Shown: piece after piece, positions 54,294 through 64,000 of the stretch
How the letters are laid out: each line of letters begins with the position of its first letter
Numbering within the stretch: the stretch's first letter is position 1
Source of the DNA: Pararhodobacter sp. CCB-MM2
GTDB taxonomy: Bacteria > Pseudomonadota > Alphaproteobacteria > Rhodobacterales > Rhodobacteraceae
NCBI RefSeq assembly: GCF_001691415.1
Contig: NZ_LRRR01000008.1
Coordinates: 107,816 to 171,815 of the forward strand
Length of the DNA stretch: 64,000 bases
Direction of reading: 5' to 3'
Program-made: the position numbers and the translations under genes
Notes under the pieces: generated by a model
What the model was told of the DNA's origin: nothing
Databases searched by the model: none
The model's input: the letters and a program-made list of their open reading frames with translations, nothing else

Positions 54294-56020
54294 GCTTGAA
54301 GATGTCGTGGCCTTTCCGGGGGCTTGCCGCCAGGGTCGCCGGGACCTTGGCGGTTGCCCTTATGCCGATCGGCGCCATTGCCGTCTGGCAGGCGGTGCAG
54401 ATCGCCGCCGAGCAGCAGGCAAATGCCGAAACCGCCCTCCTGACCGCCACGGCCGAGGCTGCCTCGGGCGAGGCGTTGGCGATTGCCTCGGCCTCGGGGG
54501 CCGTGGCGACGCTGGCTGCGCATGTGGCGGCGGATGGCGGGCCGGTCGCGGATTGCTCCGACATGTTCCGCAACGTGGTGCGCGACACCCCTCAGTTTTC
54601 CTTCGCCGGCTTCGTGGATGAGGCCGGCGTCTTGCGTTGTGCCTCGTCCGACGTGGGGCGCGACCTGACGGGCGGGCTGCTGTACCCGGTGATGGACCGC
54701 GACCGCACGCCGATGGTGCTGGCCTCAGGGTTCGGGTCGATCAGCGGCACGTCGGTGATCGTCTCGGCCGCGCCGGTGCATGTCGGGACCGAATATATCG
54801 GTTTCGTCGCGGTTTCGGTCCCGCATTCGCGGATTTTCGGGATCCCCGGTGCCGCGGGCATGGAGCAGGACCTCAACATCGTCACCTTCAACACGGACGG
54901 CTCGGTGCTGTCGTCCGACCGCGAGTTTGCCGAGATCGAGGGTGTCTTACCCGTCGGACGTCCGTTGCCGACGCTGGTCAGCACGCGCCAATTCTCGTTC
55001 ACCTCGTATTCCGAGGATGGCGAGGAGCGCGTCTTTGCCGTGGTGCCGATTATCCCGGGCGTGGTGCATGCGCTGGGCTCGCGGCCCGTCGACACGCTTG
55101 GCTGGGACCGTTTGTCGCCGGTGATCTTCCCGGTTCTGATGCTGGCAGTCGGCTTGATCGTGGCCTTCGGGGCCGTGAACGCGCTGGTCATCCGCTATAT
55201 CCGCAAGCTCAAGGATAACCTGAACGAATTCGCGCGCTCACGCCGGATCGTGCCGCTGTCCACCAAGCCCGGCCTCGCGCAGGAACTGGTCGAGATCGAC
55301 GAGACCTGGACCGACCTCGCCACGCATCTGGTGCAGGAAGAGGCCGAGCTGGAGAACATGGTGCACGAGAAGAACGTGCTGCTGAAGGAGGTCCACCACC
55401 GGGTGAAGAACAACCTTCAGCTCATCGCCTCGATCGTGAACCTGAAGATCCGCCGCGCGACCTCGCCCGAGGCCCGCCGGTCGTTGAAGGAAGTGCAGAT
55501 GCGGGTGATGTCCATCGCCGCCGTGCATCGCGCGCTTTATTCCGAGCCGACCAGTGGACGGGTGCGGGCGGATGAGCTGCTCCAATCCGTCATCGACTCG
55601 ACAATTTCCGCTGGGCTGACCGATGACCGCACCATCGACCTGCAGCAAAGCTATTCGCCCGTGCTGCTGTACCCGGATCAGGCCGTTCCCCTGTTGTTGA
55701 TGGCGTCCGAAGCCGTGACCAACGCGCTGAAATACATGGGCCGGTTGGACAATGGCGATGCGTCGCTGACCATCTCGCTGACCATCGAGGGTGAGAACAA
55801 GGCAATGCTGCGCATCGTCAACACGCGCGGGACGCCGTTCCTGCCGCCGGATCAGGTGCTGGGTTCGGGTCTGGGCCGCTCGCTGATCGCCGGCTTCGCG
55901 ACGCAGGTTGGGGGCACGGTCGAGCTGGATGTCACCGACGATTACTACGACTTCCACCTGACCTTCGAGGCGGCGGTCTTCGATCCCAGCACCGCGGGTG
56001 GTGAGCTGTCACTGGGCTGA
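54290..56020 (+). CDS. HWE/HisKA_2-type sensor histidine kinase (likely PhyR kinase)
   Basis: 576 residues from GTG 54290, which overlaps the ecfG stop; ATG 54302 is an alternative. Two membrane helices (about 15-37 and 283-305) enclose a periplasmic sensor domain of about 240 residues. The kinase core begins with EVHHRVKNNLQLIASIVNLKIRRA, with phospho-His at 369, and ASEAVTNALKYMG and GSGLGRSLIAGFATQVGG form the ATP-binding part. Its operon position makes it the probable kinase or phosphatase for PhyR. The signal sensed is unknown. Followed by a bidirectional terminator. Confidence 0.92.
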   Translation: MSLKMSWPFRGLAARVAGTLAVALMPIGAIAVWQAVQIAAEQQANAETALLTATAEAASGEALAIASASGAVATLAAHVAADGGPVADCSDMFRNVVRDTPQFSFAGFVDEAGVLRCASSDVGRDLTGGLLYPVMDRDRTPMVLASGFGSISGTSVIVSAAPVHVGTEYIGFVAVSVPHSRIFGIPGAAGMEQDLNIVTFNTDGSVLSSDREFAEIEGVLPVGRPLPTLVSTRQFSFTSYSEDGEERVFAVVPIIPGVVHALGSRPVDTLGWDRLSPVIFPVLMLAVGLIVAFGAVNALVIRYIRKLKDNLNEFARSRRIVPLSTKPGLAQELVEIDETWTDLATHLVQEEAELENMVHEKNVLLKEVHHRVKNNLQLIASIVNLKIRRATSPEARRSLKEVQMRVMSIAAVHRALYSEPTSGRVRADELLQSVIDSTISAGLTDDRTIDLQQSYSPVLLYPDQAVPLLLMASEAVTNALKYMGRLDNGDASLTISLTIEGENKAMLRIVNTRGTPFLPPDQVLGSGLGRSLIAGFATQVGGTVELDVTDDYYDFHLTFEAAVFDPSTAGGELSLG

Positions 56021-56042
56021 TCCCATCGCCACGAGCATTAGA

Positions 56043-56074
56043 AAACGGCGCGTCCCGGTTGGGGCGCGCCGTTT
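56043..56074. terminator. Bidirectional terminator after the HWE kinase gene
   Basis: Stem AAACGGCGCGTCCC/GGGGCGCGCCGTTT with loop GGTT. It lies between convergent genes and is nearly symmetrical, so it can serve both. Confidence 0.85.
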
Positions 56075-56097
56075 CCTATCCCGCCTGAGGGGCGCGC

Positions 56098-57138
56098 CTA
56101 TTTCCGGGGCGCATCCGTCAGGACCAGATCCTTGCCCTCGGCATGGGCTCGGGAATCCGCCCAGAGCGATTGCGCCCACAGCACCAGAGGAATAGCGACG
56201 ATGCCGCCGACCGGGCCCCAGAGCCACAGCCAGATCGTCAGCGAAAGGAACACCAGCAGCGGGTCGAGGCGCATGCGTTGGCCGATCAGCATCGGCGTGA
56301 CGAACTGAGCCTCCATCAGGTTGATGGTCAGATAGATCGCCGCCGGACCGATCACCGCAACGCCATCGAAGGCCACCGTCCCGGCCAGCACCAAGGCACC
56401 GGCCGTGACTGCCGGGCCAAGGTAGATGACGAAATTCGCAAGGCCCGCGATGATCCCCCAGACCGGTGCGCCGGGCAGGCCATAGGCGGACAAGGCCAGC
56501 GCGACGGCGATGCCGAGGCCGATGTTGATCAGCGCGACCGTGGCGAAATAGCTGGCCACGCGGGCTTCGGCGCGGCGGAAGTCGTTGGGACGGAACCCGC
56601 CGGCGCGCGCCCAGTCATAGGCGTGCTCCTTGCCCAGCAGGAAGAAGAACAGCCCGCCCATGAAGATTAGGAACTGCGCGCCCAGCATCGGCGCGATCCA
56701 GGCGGCATCGGCCAGAGAGGGCAGCGCATCCGCACCGCCTCCGCCGCCACCGTCTGCGGCGGATTCGGGGTCGATCGCCTCCATAACCTCGCGCTGAAGG
56801 TCGAAGATGGCACTGAGGCGCAGGCGCAGATCCACCATGGCTGAGCGCAATTCGGCGCTCACACGGGGCCAGGCCTCGATCACCTCGGCGACCCAGGGGC
56901 GCAGGGCGAAGGCGATGCCGACCACGACGAGCAAGGTCAGGATCAGGGTGATGGTTGCGGCCGCGGCGCCGGGCAGGCCGATGCGGACCAGCCCCTCGTG
57001 AACCGGGGTCAGGACCATCGCGGTGATGAAGGCCAGAACGAGGGGGGCCATCACCCCTTCGGCCAGCCAGAGCGCGTAGGTGATGGCGAAAATCGCCAGA
57101 ACGGTCTCGGGCCAGCGCTGTCGGAGAAATGCGGACAT
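56098..57138 (-). CDS. AI-2E family membrane transporter
   Basis: 346 residues with about eight membrane helices. AI-2E (PerM/TqsA) features: FAITYALWLAEGVMAPLVLAFITA near the start, a hydrophilic segment about 110-160 containing a Gly-rich stretch (ESAADGGGGGGAD), and in the second half PVWGIIAGLANFVIYLGPAVTAG and LMEAQFVTPMLIGQRMRLDPLLVF. Substrates vary (signals, ions, small solutes) and cannot be told here. Stands alone; no EcfG site seen upstream. Confidence 0.88.
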   Translation of the reverse strand: MSAFLRQRWPETVLAIFAITYALWLAEGVMAPLVLAFITAMVLTPVHEGLVRIGLPGAAAATITLILTLLVVVGIAFALRPWVAEVIEAWPRVSAELRSAMVDLRLRLSAIFDLQREVMEAIDPESAADGGGGGGADALPSLADAAWIAPMLGAQFLIFMGGLFFFLLGKEHAYDWARAGGFRPNDFRRAEARVASYFATVALINIGLGIAVALALSAYGLPGAPVWGIIAGLANFVIYLGPAVTAGALVLAGTVAFDGVAVIGPAAIYLTINLMEAQFVTPMLIGQRMRLDPLLVFLSLTIWLWLWGPVGGIVAIPLVLWAQSLWADSRAHAEGKDLVLTDAPRK

Positions 57139-57238
57139 GAAAGAACCTGCAGGTCGGGCGCGACGTGCAGGGCGGGGTTCAGGCGCCTTCGTCGACGCGG
57201 GTCGGTCGTTGGGTCACAGAGAACGTGCAACAGAGAAA

Positions 57239-57260
57239 CGCGGGGCCCTGAGGCCCCGCG
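57239..57260 (-). terminator. Terminator of the PRC-barrel gene
   Basis: CGCGGGGCC-TCAG-GGCCCCGCG on the minus strand followed by TTTCTC. It lies 19 bases after the gene's stop codon. Confidence 0.75.
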
Positions 57261-57278
57261 TTCGGCAATCCGAGAGGA

Positions 57279-58031
57279 TTACATTTCGACTTCCGGCATC
57301 TGTTCCAGCTCGGTCATCGTGTGGTCGACCACGACGTGGTCAACGGCACCGTCTTCATCCAGCTGGACCTGCAGCGAACCGGCGGTGATGGCGACCGGCT
57401 TCTCGCCGATGCCAAGGAAGCCACCCACGTCGATCACGAACTGCTCTTCGGTGATTTCACCTTCGGCAGGGATCACGGCGCTGACTTCACCGATCCACTC
57501 TTCGTTCGAGTCGTAGGCGCGGGCACCCACCAGCTCAGCGGTGTCGGCAACCGAGGCCACGTCGCTCAGAACCGGGGCGGCGTCCATGCTGTCGGCTTCC
57601 ATCGCCAGGTCAGCATCGGCGTCGGCCGAACCCAGCGGGGTGATCGCTTCGCCATCAGCCTGAGCCGTGGCAGCAGCATCGTCACCGGTCATCGGGTCCA
57701 GCGGGGCGCCAGCGTCGGCGGTCGCCGAGACATCGCCTTCGGTCTCGTCCAGCGGGGTCACGGCGGCGTCGGCGTCAGCCGTCGACATCGCGTCTTCGTC
57801 CGAGGTCATCGTGTCAGCTGAAGCCGTGGTGTCGGCGCAGGCCTCACCGTCGGCACAAGCCTGGGTCGTCGCATCCGTCGAGGTCGCCGCATCCACCGAA
57901 CCCGAATCGATGTCGGTGGTCGCGGTGACGTCAGCGGTCGCGCCGGCGTCGAGCGTCTGGGCGTAAACGGCGGTCGAGCCAGCGGTCATGCCGAGGGCCA
58001 GGATGAACGGAAGGGCGTTCTTGGGTTTCAT
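57279..58031 (-). CDS. Exported PRC-barrel protein with acidic low-complexity region
   Basis: 250 residues from ATG 58031. Signal peptide MKPKNALPFILALGMTAGSTAVYA. Residues about 25-165 are almost only Ala, Asp, Thr, Ser, Glu and Gly with repeated TADAD/ATTD-type units, strongly acidic and probably unfolded. Residues about 165-245 form a PRC-barrel domain: LVGARAYDSNEEWIGEVSAVIP, EEQFVIDVGGFLGIGEKPVAI and VDHVVVDHTMTEL. An EcfG-type promoter (58079-58103) lies 48 bases upstream, so it is probably stress-induced and periplasmic. Function unknown. Confidence 0.85.
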   Translation of the reverse strand: MKPKNALPFILALGMTAGSTAVYAQTLDAGATADVTATTDIDSGSVDAATSTDATTQACADGEACADTTASADTMTSDEDAMSTADADAAVTPLDETEGDVSATADAGAPLDPMTGDDAAATAQADGEAITPLGSADADADLAMEADSMDAAPVLSDVASVADTAELVGARAYDSNEEWIGEVSAVIPAEGEITEEQFVIDVGGFLGIGEKPVAITAGSLQVQLDEDGAVDHVVVDHTMTELEQMPEVEM

Positions 58032-58078
58032 CGTTACTCTCCAGTCATGGTGACGCGTCGTTGCGTCTCTGGCAATAC

Positions 58079-58103
58079 AACGTGCGGATGCGCGAGGGGT
58101 TCC
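58079..58103 (-). promoter_or_regulatory. EcfG-type promoter of the PRC-barrel gene
   Basis: On the minus strand GGAAC (58099-58103) and CGTT (58079-58082) are separated by 16 bases, the same spacing as at the phyR/nepR promoters. Confidence 0.75.
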
Positions 58104-58183
58104 GGGAAAAGATGATTTTTTCGGCCTCAGGCTCTGAAAATAATCAAACAAATACAATAACTTGAATGCGATATGGTGTGGAC

Positions 58184-58218
58184 GAAAAAACGCGGCCACA
58201 CCAACCGGCGGGCCGCGT
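58184..58218 (-). terminator. Terminator of the SH3/DUF1236 gene
   Basis: Minus strand: ACGCGGCC ... GGCCGCGT stem, with a loop that includes CGCCGGTTGGTGT, followed by TTTTTT. It starts about 60 bases after the stop codon at 58278. Confidence 0.85.
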
Positions 58219-58277
58219 CCTTCACGTTCTGTCAGGGGTAGGACAGGCCCCCGATAGGGCCCGTCCCGACACCGTTA

Positions 58278-58940
58278 TCAGCGCACGACTTCGATGATGC
58301 GGCGGCTCTCACGCTCCACCACGACCGCGTCGCCGTTGACGTTCAGGTAGGCGACCTGCTCGTTGCTCGGGACGTCGTAGATGGTGACGTCGGCCGGGAT
58401 CGAGGCGCCAACGACCGGCTCACCGCTCAGGAACACCGGCTGCACCGGGTTTTCCTGCACGTAGTAGGTCACTTCCGAGTCGACCGAGGCGTTGGCGGCG
58501 ATACCGGTCAGCATGCCACCCGCGACGGCGCCGACGGGACCGGCGATCAGGGCGCCGGCGACGGCACCCATGCCGGTGCCGATCAGCGTGGCGTCGTCAC
58601 GCTCCGAGGTGTCTTCGATCACGGTGACCGTGGTCGAGGCGACCTGGTTCAGCGGCTTGGCTTCACCTTGCGCGTCGAACATCAGATAGGGGGCATAGGC
58701 CCAGCCTTCACCGCCGCCCGAAGTCACGCGGCACCATTCCTGCGAGGCCAGGCAGCCATCGACGGTGACCGAGTCGCCAGCCATCATCACGCCCTGGATC
58801 TGATACTGCGGGCCAGGGCCCGAGCGCAGGTTCAGGTCCGACGATGCGGTGGCCGACGCGGTCTGGGCCGAGGCCAGCGAGGCCGAGGCGGTCAGGGCGA
58901 CGATCGAGACGGTGGCGAGTTTCAGGGTCTTGTTCAGCAT
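58278..58940 (-). CDS. Exported SH3-domain protein with DUF1236 tail
   Basis: 220 residues from ATG 58940. Signal peptide MLNKTLKLATVSIVALTASASLASA. An SH3b domain follows (about 28-88: ASSDLNLRSGPGPQYQIQGVM, WCRVTSGGGEGWAYAPYL). A Gly/Ala-rich stretch (about 120-150, GTGMGAVAGALIAGPVGAVAGGM) could insert in a membrane. The C-terminus (DVTIYDVPSNEQVAYLNVNGDAVVVERESRRII) is a DUF1236-like beta domain. Probably binds cell wall or envelope components. A GGAAC at 59018-59022 on the same strand has no good CGTT partner (TGTT at 17 bases), so EcfG control is only possible. Confidence 0.82.
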   Translation of the reverse strand: MLNKTLKLATVSIVALTASASLASAQTASATASSDLNLRSGPGPQYQIQGVMMAGDSVTVDGCLASQEWCRVTSGGGEGWAYAPYLMFDAQGEAKPLNQVASTTVTVIEDTSERDDATLIGTGMGAVAGALIAGPVGAVAGGMLTGIAANASVDSEVTYYVQENPVQPVFLSGEPVVGASIPADVTIYDVPSNEQVAYLNVNGDAVVVERESRRIIEVVR

Positions 58941-59185
58941 GGTCTTCAAACTCCGTTTTCGGGCTGGGGCTGCATGCCCCGCCGGTATGGCGAAACAACA
59001 CGCCGCCCCCTCAGGCGGTTCCGACGAATTTCGGAAACCGGCGAAACCCTGCGCGGAAATCCGCACGGTTCATGGCGCCGGGGCCGGGGCATAGGGCCGC
59101 TTGCGACCTTGGGACAAAGGGTCGTTTCTGCGCTTGCACGGTCTGGGGATAAGCCTATCCTGCGCGGCCAACGGAGGGGGGTCCC

Positions 59186-61753
<2,568 letters not shown>

Positions 61754-62051
61754 CCCCCGACACGGCTTGATTCATACGGATAATTTGAACGATCGCCTCC
61801 TGAGTCGGCACGGGCGCCCCTTGTCGCGGCGGCGCGGCGCAGGGGGCGATTCGGGAAAACCCTTGCATTCTGTGGACTTGCAGCCCGTTTTGCGCTATGT
61901 GCCAAGGGGTGATGGCTGTGGCTTTGGGGGGAAACCGGGCCGCGATCACCCCGACAGATGAACCAAGAAGAGGCCGCCCCGCGGGGCGCGGCTCACCGGA
62001 CGTCGCTGGCAAAGCCTTTGTGCTGCCCGTGGCTGACAGAGGATGGACGGT
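61754..62051. other. Intergenic region before the cell wall hydrolase gene
   Basis: About 300 bases with no convincing gene. It has a GC-rich inverted repeat (CGCCCC ... GGGGGCG, about 61815-61850), which could end the upstream transcript, and a second hairpin GCCGCCCCGCGGGGC near 61975-61990. The AT-richer stretch around 61862-61905 (TTGCAT, TTGCAG, CTATGT) probably holds the promoter, but the spacing does not settle on one sigma factor. Confidence 0.4.
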
Positions 62052-62699
62052 ATGGGATACGCGAAACGGATGGCGGCCTTCGGGCTTGCGATGGGGCTTG
62101 CTCTCTCATCGCAACAGGTCAAAGCCGACCTGCCGCTGGAGCAGTCGCTGGCCTTGGCCTTCAGCGCCGAGCGTGAGGCGATGCGCTCGGTCACGCCGAC
62201 CGTGGTCAGCCGCGCGACAACGCCGCTGGATGATCCGACCGCGATCATGCGCTACGATTCCAGCTACCTGATGAGCATGCCGCAATCGAACGACACCGAT
62301 GTGCAATGCCTGTCGGAAGCCATCTACCACGAGGCGCGCGGCGAGGATGTCTACGGCCAGTTCGCCGTGGCCGAGGTGATCCTCAACCGGGTCGATCTGC
62401 CGAACTATCCGAACTCGGTCTGCGGGGTCGTTCACCAGAACGCCGAGCGCAGCAACGCCTGCCAGTTCTCCTATGCCTGCAACGGCCGCTCGCGCGCCAT
62501 GGTCGAACCGGCGGCGCGTCGGCTGGCCAACAGCATCGCGCAGGTCCTGCTGGGCGGTGCCCCGCGTGAGCTGACCGATGGCGCCACGCATTTCCACACC
62601 ACCGGGGTGCGCCCGCGCTGGGCCTCGAGCTTCCATCGCACCGGGCAGTTCGGCGCCCATCTGTTCTACCGGGAACCGCTGCGCCTGACCTTCAACTGA
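62052..62699 (+). CDS. SleB-type cell wall hydrolase
   Basis: 215 residues from ATG 62052, chosen because AGAGG lies nine bases upstream; an ATG three codons earlier (62043) is also in frame. A signal-like N-terminus (AAFGLAMGLALSSQQVKA) sends it to the periplasm. The Hydrolase_2/SleB domain starts at CLSEAIYHEARGEDVYGQFAVAEVILNR (catalytic Glu in YHEARGE) and includes CGVVHQ, CQFSYAC and GATHFHTTGVRPRW. It should cut peptidoglycan as a lytic transglycosylase or amidase. Followed by a terminator. Confidence 0.92.
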   Translation: MGYAKRMAAFGLAMGLALSSQQVKADLPLEQSLALAFSAEREAMRSVTPTVVSRATTPLDDPTAIMRYDSSYLMSMPQSNDTDVQCLSEAIYHEARGEDVYGQFAVAEVILNRVDLPNYPNSVCGVVHQNAERSNACQFSYACNGRSRAMVEPAARRLANSIAQVLLGGAPRELTDGATHFHTTGVRPRWASSFHRTGQFGAHLFYREPLRLTFN

Positions 62700-62742
62700 C
62701 GCCAGTTCTTCAACGGACCCCCGTCTGGAGTGGATCGGAAAC

Positions 62743-62778
62743 GCCCGGGACCGCCTTCGCGTCGCACCGGGCCTTTTT
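62743..62778 (+). terminator. Terminator of the cell wall hydrolase gene
   Basis: GCCCGG/CCGGGC stem enclosing an 18-base internal stem-loop (GACCGCCTTCGCGTCGCA), followed by CTTTTT. Confidence 0.75.
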
Positions 62779-62862
62779 CATGACGGGTTCAGGCTGGGAA
62801 AGCCGGGGCCGGCGGGGTAAGTCGGGGGCGAGGAAACCGCCAGCTGACCGGAGGGCTCGCCC

Positions 62863-63771
62863 ATGAGCAGCGACATCCATCTTGCCTTCGCCCATCCCGA
62901 AGAGCGCGCCGAGGCGACCGCATCGGCCGATCCGCGCGACCGGATCGCGTTGCGCGACTATCTGGTCGAGGCCGAGATTGGCGCCTTCCAGACCGAGCGT
63001 GGGCATACCCAGCGGCTGATGTTCAACGTCGTCGTCGAGGTTGCGCCGCAGACCGGGCCGATCGATGACGATGTCGACCGGATCATGTCCTACGACACCA
63101 TCACCGAAGCGATCGGCGACGAGCTGGCGCTGGGGCGGGTCAACCTGCTGGAGACGCTGTCCGAGCATATCGCCGAGCGTATCCTCGCCCATCCCCGGGC
63201 CATGCGGGCTTTCGTGCGGATCGAGAAACTGGATCGCGGCCCGTTCAAGCTGGGGGTCGAGATCGTGCGCAACCGGGCTGCGGTGCCGGTGCGCGATCAG
63301 GATGACGAGGCGGCCCTGCACCCGCTGGTCGTCTATATGGACAATGCGGCGATTGCGGCGGCGGATTTCTCGGACCGGATCGACCGGCTGGAGGCGCGCG
63401 GCAAGCCGGTGGTGATCTGTGTGGGGCTGCCCGAAGCGGCCGTGCCGCAGGTCGGCCCGCGCGAGGTGCAGCGGCGTGTCGACCTGCTTGCCATCGAGCA
63501 AAACGCCTGGGCGCTGGCCGCGCGGGATCGGCGCTGTCTGGTGGTCGACAGCCGGACCGAGATCGACTGGGCGATCCGGCAGGGCAAGATCATCGTCTGG
63601 GCACCCTCGAAACTGGTGCTGGACACGCCGGACGGGCCGTTGGCGCATAGCTCGAACGGGCCGGCGCTGGCCTCGTGGCTGGCGGAGACGCTGGCGGCGG
63701 AGGCGTTGTTGCTGCCGTGGGGCGTGACGGTGAATGCCGGGCGGACGCCGGTCGAGGCCTTCCCGGCCTGA
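62863..63771 (+). CDS. folB: Dihydroneopterin aldolase FolB with extra C-terminal domain
   Basis: 302 residues, more than twice the usual FolB length (about 120). Residues about 25-145 are the aldolase that splits dihydroneopterin in folate synthesis: DRIALRDYLVEAEIGAFQTERG, DRIMSYDTITEAI, LLETLSEHIAERILAHP and RIEKLDRGPFKLGVEI. Residues about 155-300 are a second domain with GKPVVICVGLP and then QGKIIVWAPSKLVLD ... LASWLAETLAAEALLLPWG, a pattern like the end of amino-acid-kinase-fold proteins (inference). ATG 62863 is the only good start. The frame ends shortly before the C-rich tract; a folP gene, often next, is not seen. Confidence 0.88.
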   Translation: MSSDIHLAFAHPEERAEATASADPRDRIALRDYLVEAEIGAFQTERGHTQRLMFNVVVEVAPQTGPIDDDVDRIMSYDTITEAIGDELALGRVNLLETLSEHIAERILAHPRAMRAFVRIEKLDRGPFKLGVEIVRNRAAVPVRDQDDEAALHPLVVYMDNAAIAAADFSDRIDRLEARGKPVVICVGLPEAAVPQVGPREVQRRVDLLAIEQNAWALAARDRRCLVVDSRTEIDWAIRQGKIIVWAPSKLVLDTPDGPLAHSSNGPALASWLAETLAAEALLLPWGVTVNAGRTPVEAFPA

Positions 63772-63807
63772 GGGCCTTTGGCGAGCGGGGCGGCCCGGCC
63801 ACGGTAA

Positions 63808-63826
63808 CCCCCCCCCCACCCCCCCC
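63808..63826. repeat. C homopolymer tract
   Basis: Ten C, one A, eight C in a row. No other such tract occurs in the window. It marks an abrupt change in base composition to the right. Confidence 0.9.
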
Positions 63827-64000
63827 GGTTTGAAATTTCTCAAGCGCAACAAGCTTAAGGAATAAGAGCTGGGCAAGATCGTTGCCATCAAAAACAGTAA
63901 AACCGGCAGCTCAAGTGGAGGCCGTTTTTATTGGGTCTAAATCGTTCTTAGCCTGCTTGATAAGTCTCTGCTGAAAACCTACAGCTTAAATCAGCGAATT
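63827..64000. other. Lower-GC terminal segment of uncertain origin
   Basis: About 174 bases, clearly less GC-rich than the rest (the window is otherwise strongly GC-rich). On the plus strand a short frame reads LKFLKRNKLKE and stops at TAA, and after the stop the same frame reads ELGKIVAIKNSKTG and on to a second stop; the first looks like the end of a gene unlike its surroundings. An imperfect hairpin AAAACCGGC/GCCGTTTTT (about 63898-63932) could be a terminator. No family recognised; it could be foreign DNA, a junction artefact, or a degraded element. Confidence 0.5.

Noticed and set aside
59018..59022. An EcfG promoter for the SH3/DUF1236 gene
   Set aside because: GGAAC is present on the minus strand, but the matching -10 is TGTT at 17 bases instead of CGTT, so the evidence is too weak to list.

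Overview
The window is about 64 kb of GC-rich chromosome, densely packed with genes on both strands. The gene set points to an alphaproteobacterium of the Rhodobacteraceae (Paracoccus/Rhodobacter type). Supporting markers are a split glycyl-tRNA synthetase with a small anchored protein between its two genes, a PhyR-NepR-EcfG general stress response locus, a NasS/NasT-controlled nitrate assimilation cluster, a SAM-II-type riboswitch before metZ, and many short overlaps (ATGA, GTGA, TGATG) between genes. I see no prophage, insertion sequence, CRISPR array or integrase. The region reads as core chromosome, apart from an abrupt sequence change in the last ~190 bases.

Layout. 1-4.3 kb: the end of a cut-off gene, ribonuclease D, and an RND/MMPL transporter with a small periplasmic protein. 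4.3-19.4 kb (minus strand): the complete nitrate assimilation cluster. In transcription order this is nasT-nasS, an RNA leader with hairpins and a terminator, nrtA, nrtB, a double-ATPase NrtC/D protein, a two-GAF-domain protein, nirB, nirD, nasA, a TrpD2-like protein and cysG. Together these genes import nitrate, reduce it through nitrite to ammonium, make siroheme for NirB, and sense nitrate by antitermination. 19.5-22.5 kb: a short ModE-like regulator, a palindromic candidate Mo-box and modABC, which supply molybdate for the cofactor of NasA.

22.5-40 kb: a membrane acyltransferase, tRNA-Arg(ACG), a TVP38-flavoprotein-histidine kinase operon, rpmH-rnpA, glyQ-(DUF6446-like)-glyS, an SPOR/peptidoglycan-binding protein with a degenerate trypsin-like domain, trkH with a PfkB-type sugar kinase, folE2, and metZ with its riboswitch. 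40-51 kb is mixed metabolism: hydrolases, YciB, nitroreductase, GT25, RidA, GNAT, cytochrome b561, a ProC-like protein, an LprI-like protein, a PLP lyase, PobA and a quinone oxidoreductase.

51-58 kb is a general stress island. phyR diverges from nepR-ecfG-HWE kinase across a perfectly palindromic pair of EcfG-type promoters. Matching GGAAC-N16/17-(C/G)GTT promoters precede the DUF883/holin-like pair, the DUF1328 protein and the PRC-barrel protein; Dps sits beside them. 58-64 kb: an SH3/DUF1236 envelope protein, a divergent pyruvate-phosphate-dikinase-like enzyme, a SleB-type cell wall hydrolase, and FolB with an extra C-terminal domain. A C-rich homopolymer and ~175 bases of lower-GC, unrelated-looking sequence follow.

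The most notable points are the NasT-type leader RNA, the mirrored EcfG promoter, the degenerate protease, the divergent PPDK-like enzyme, the FolB fusion and the abrupt junction at the right end.
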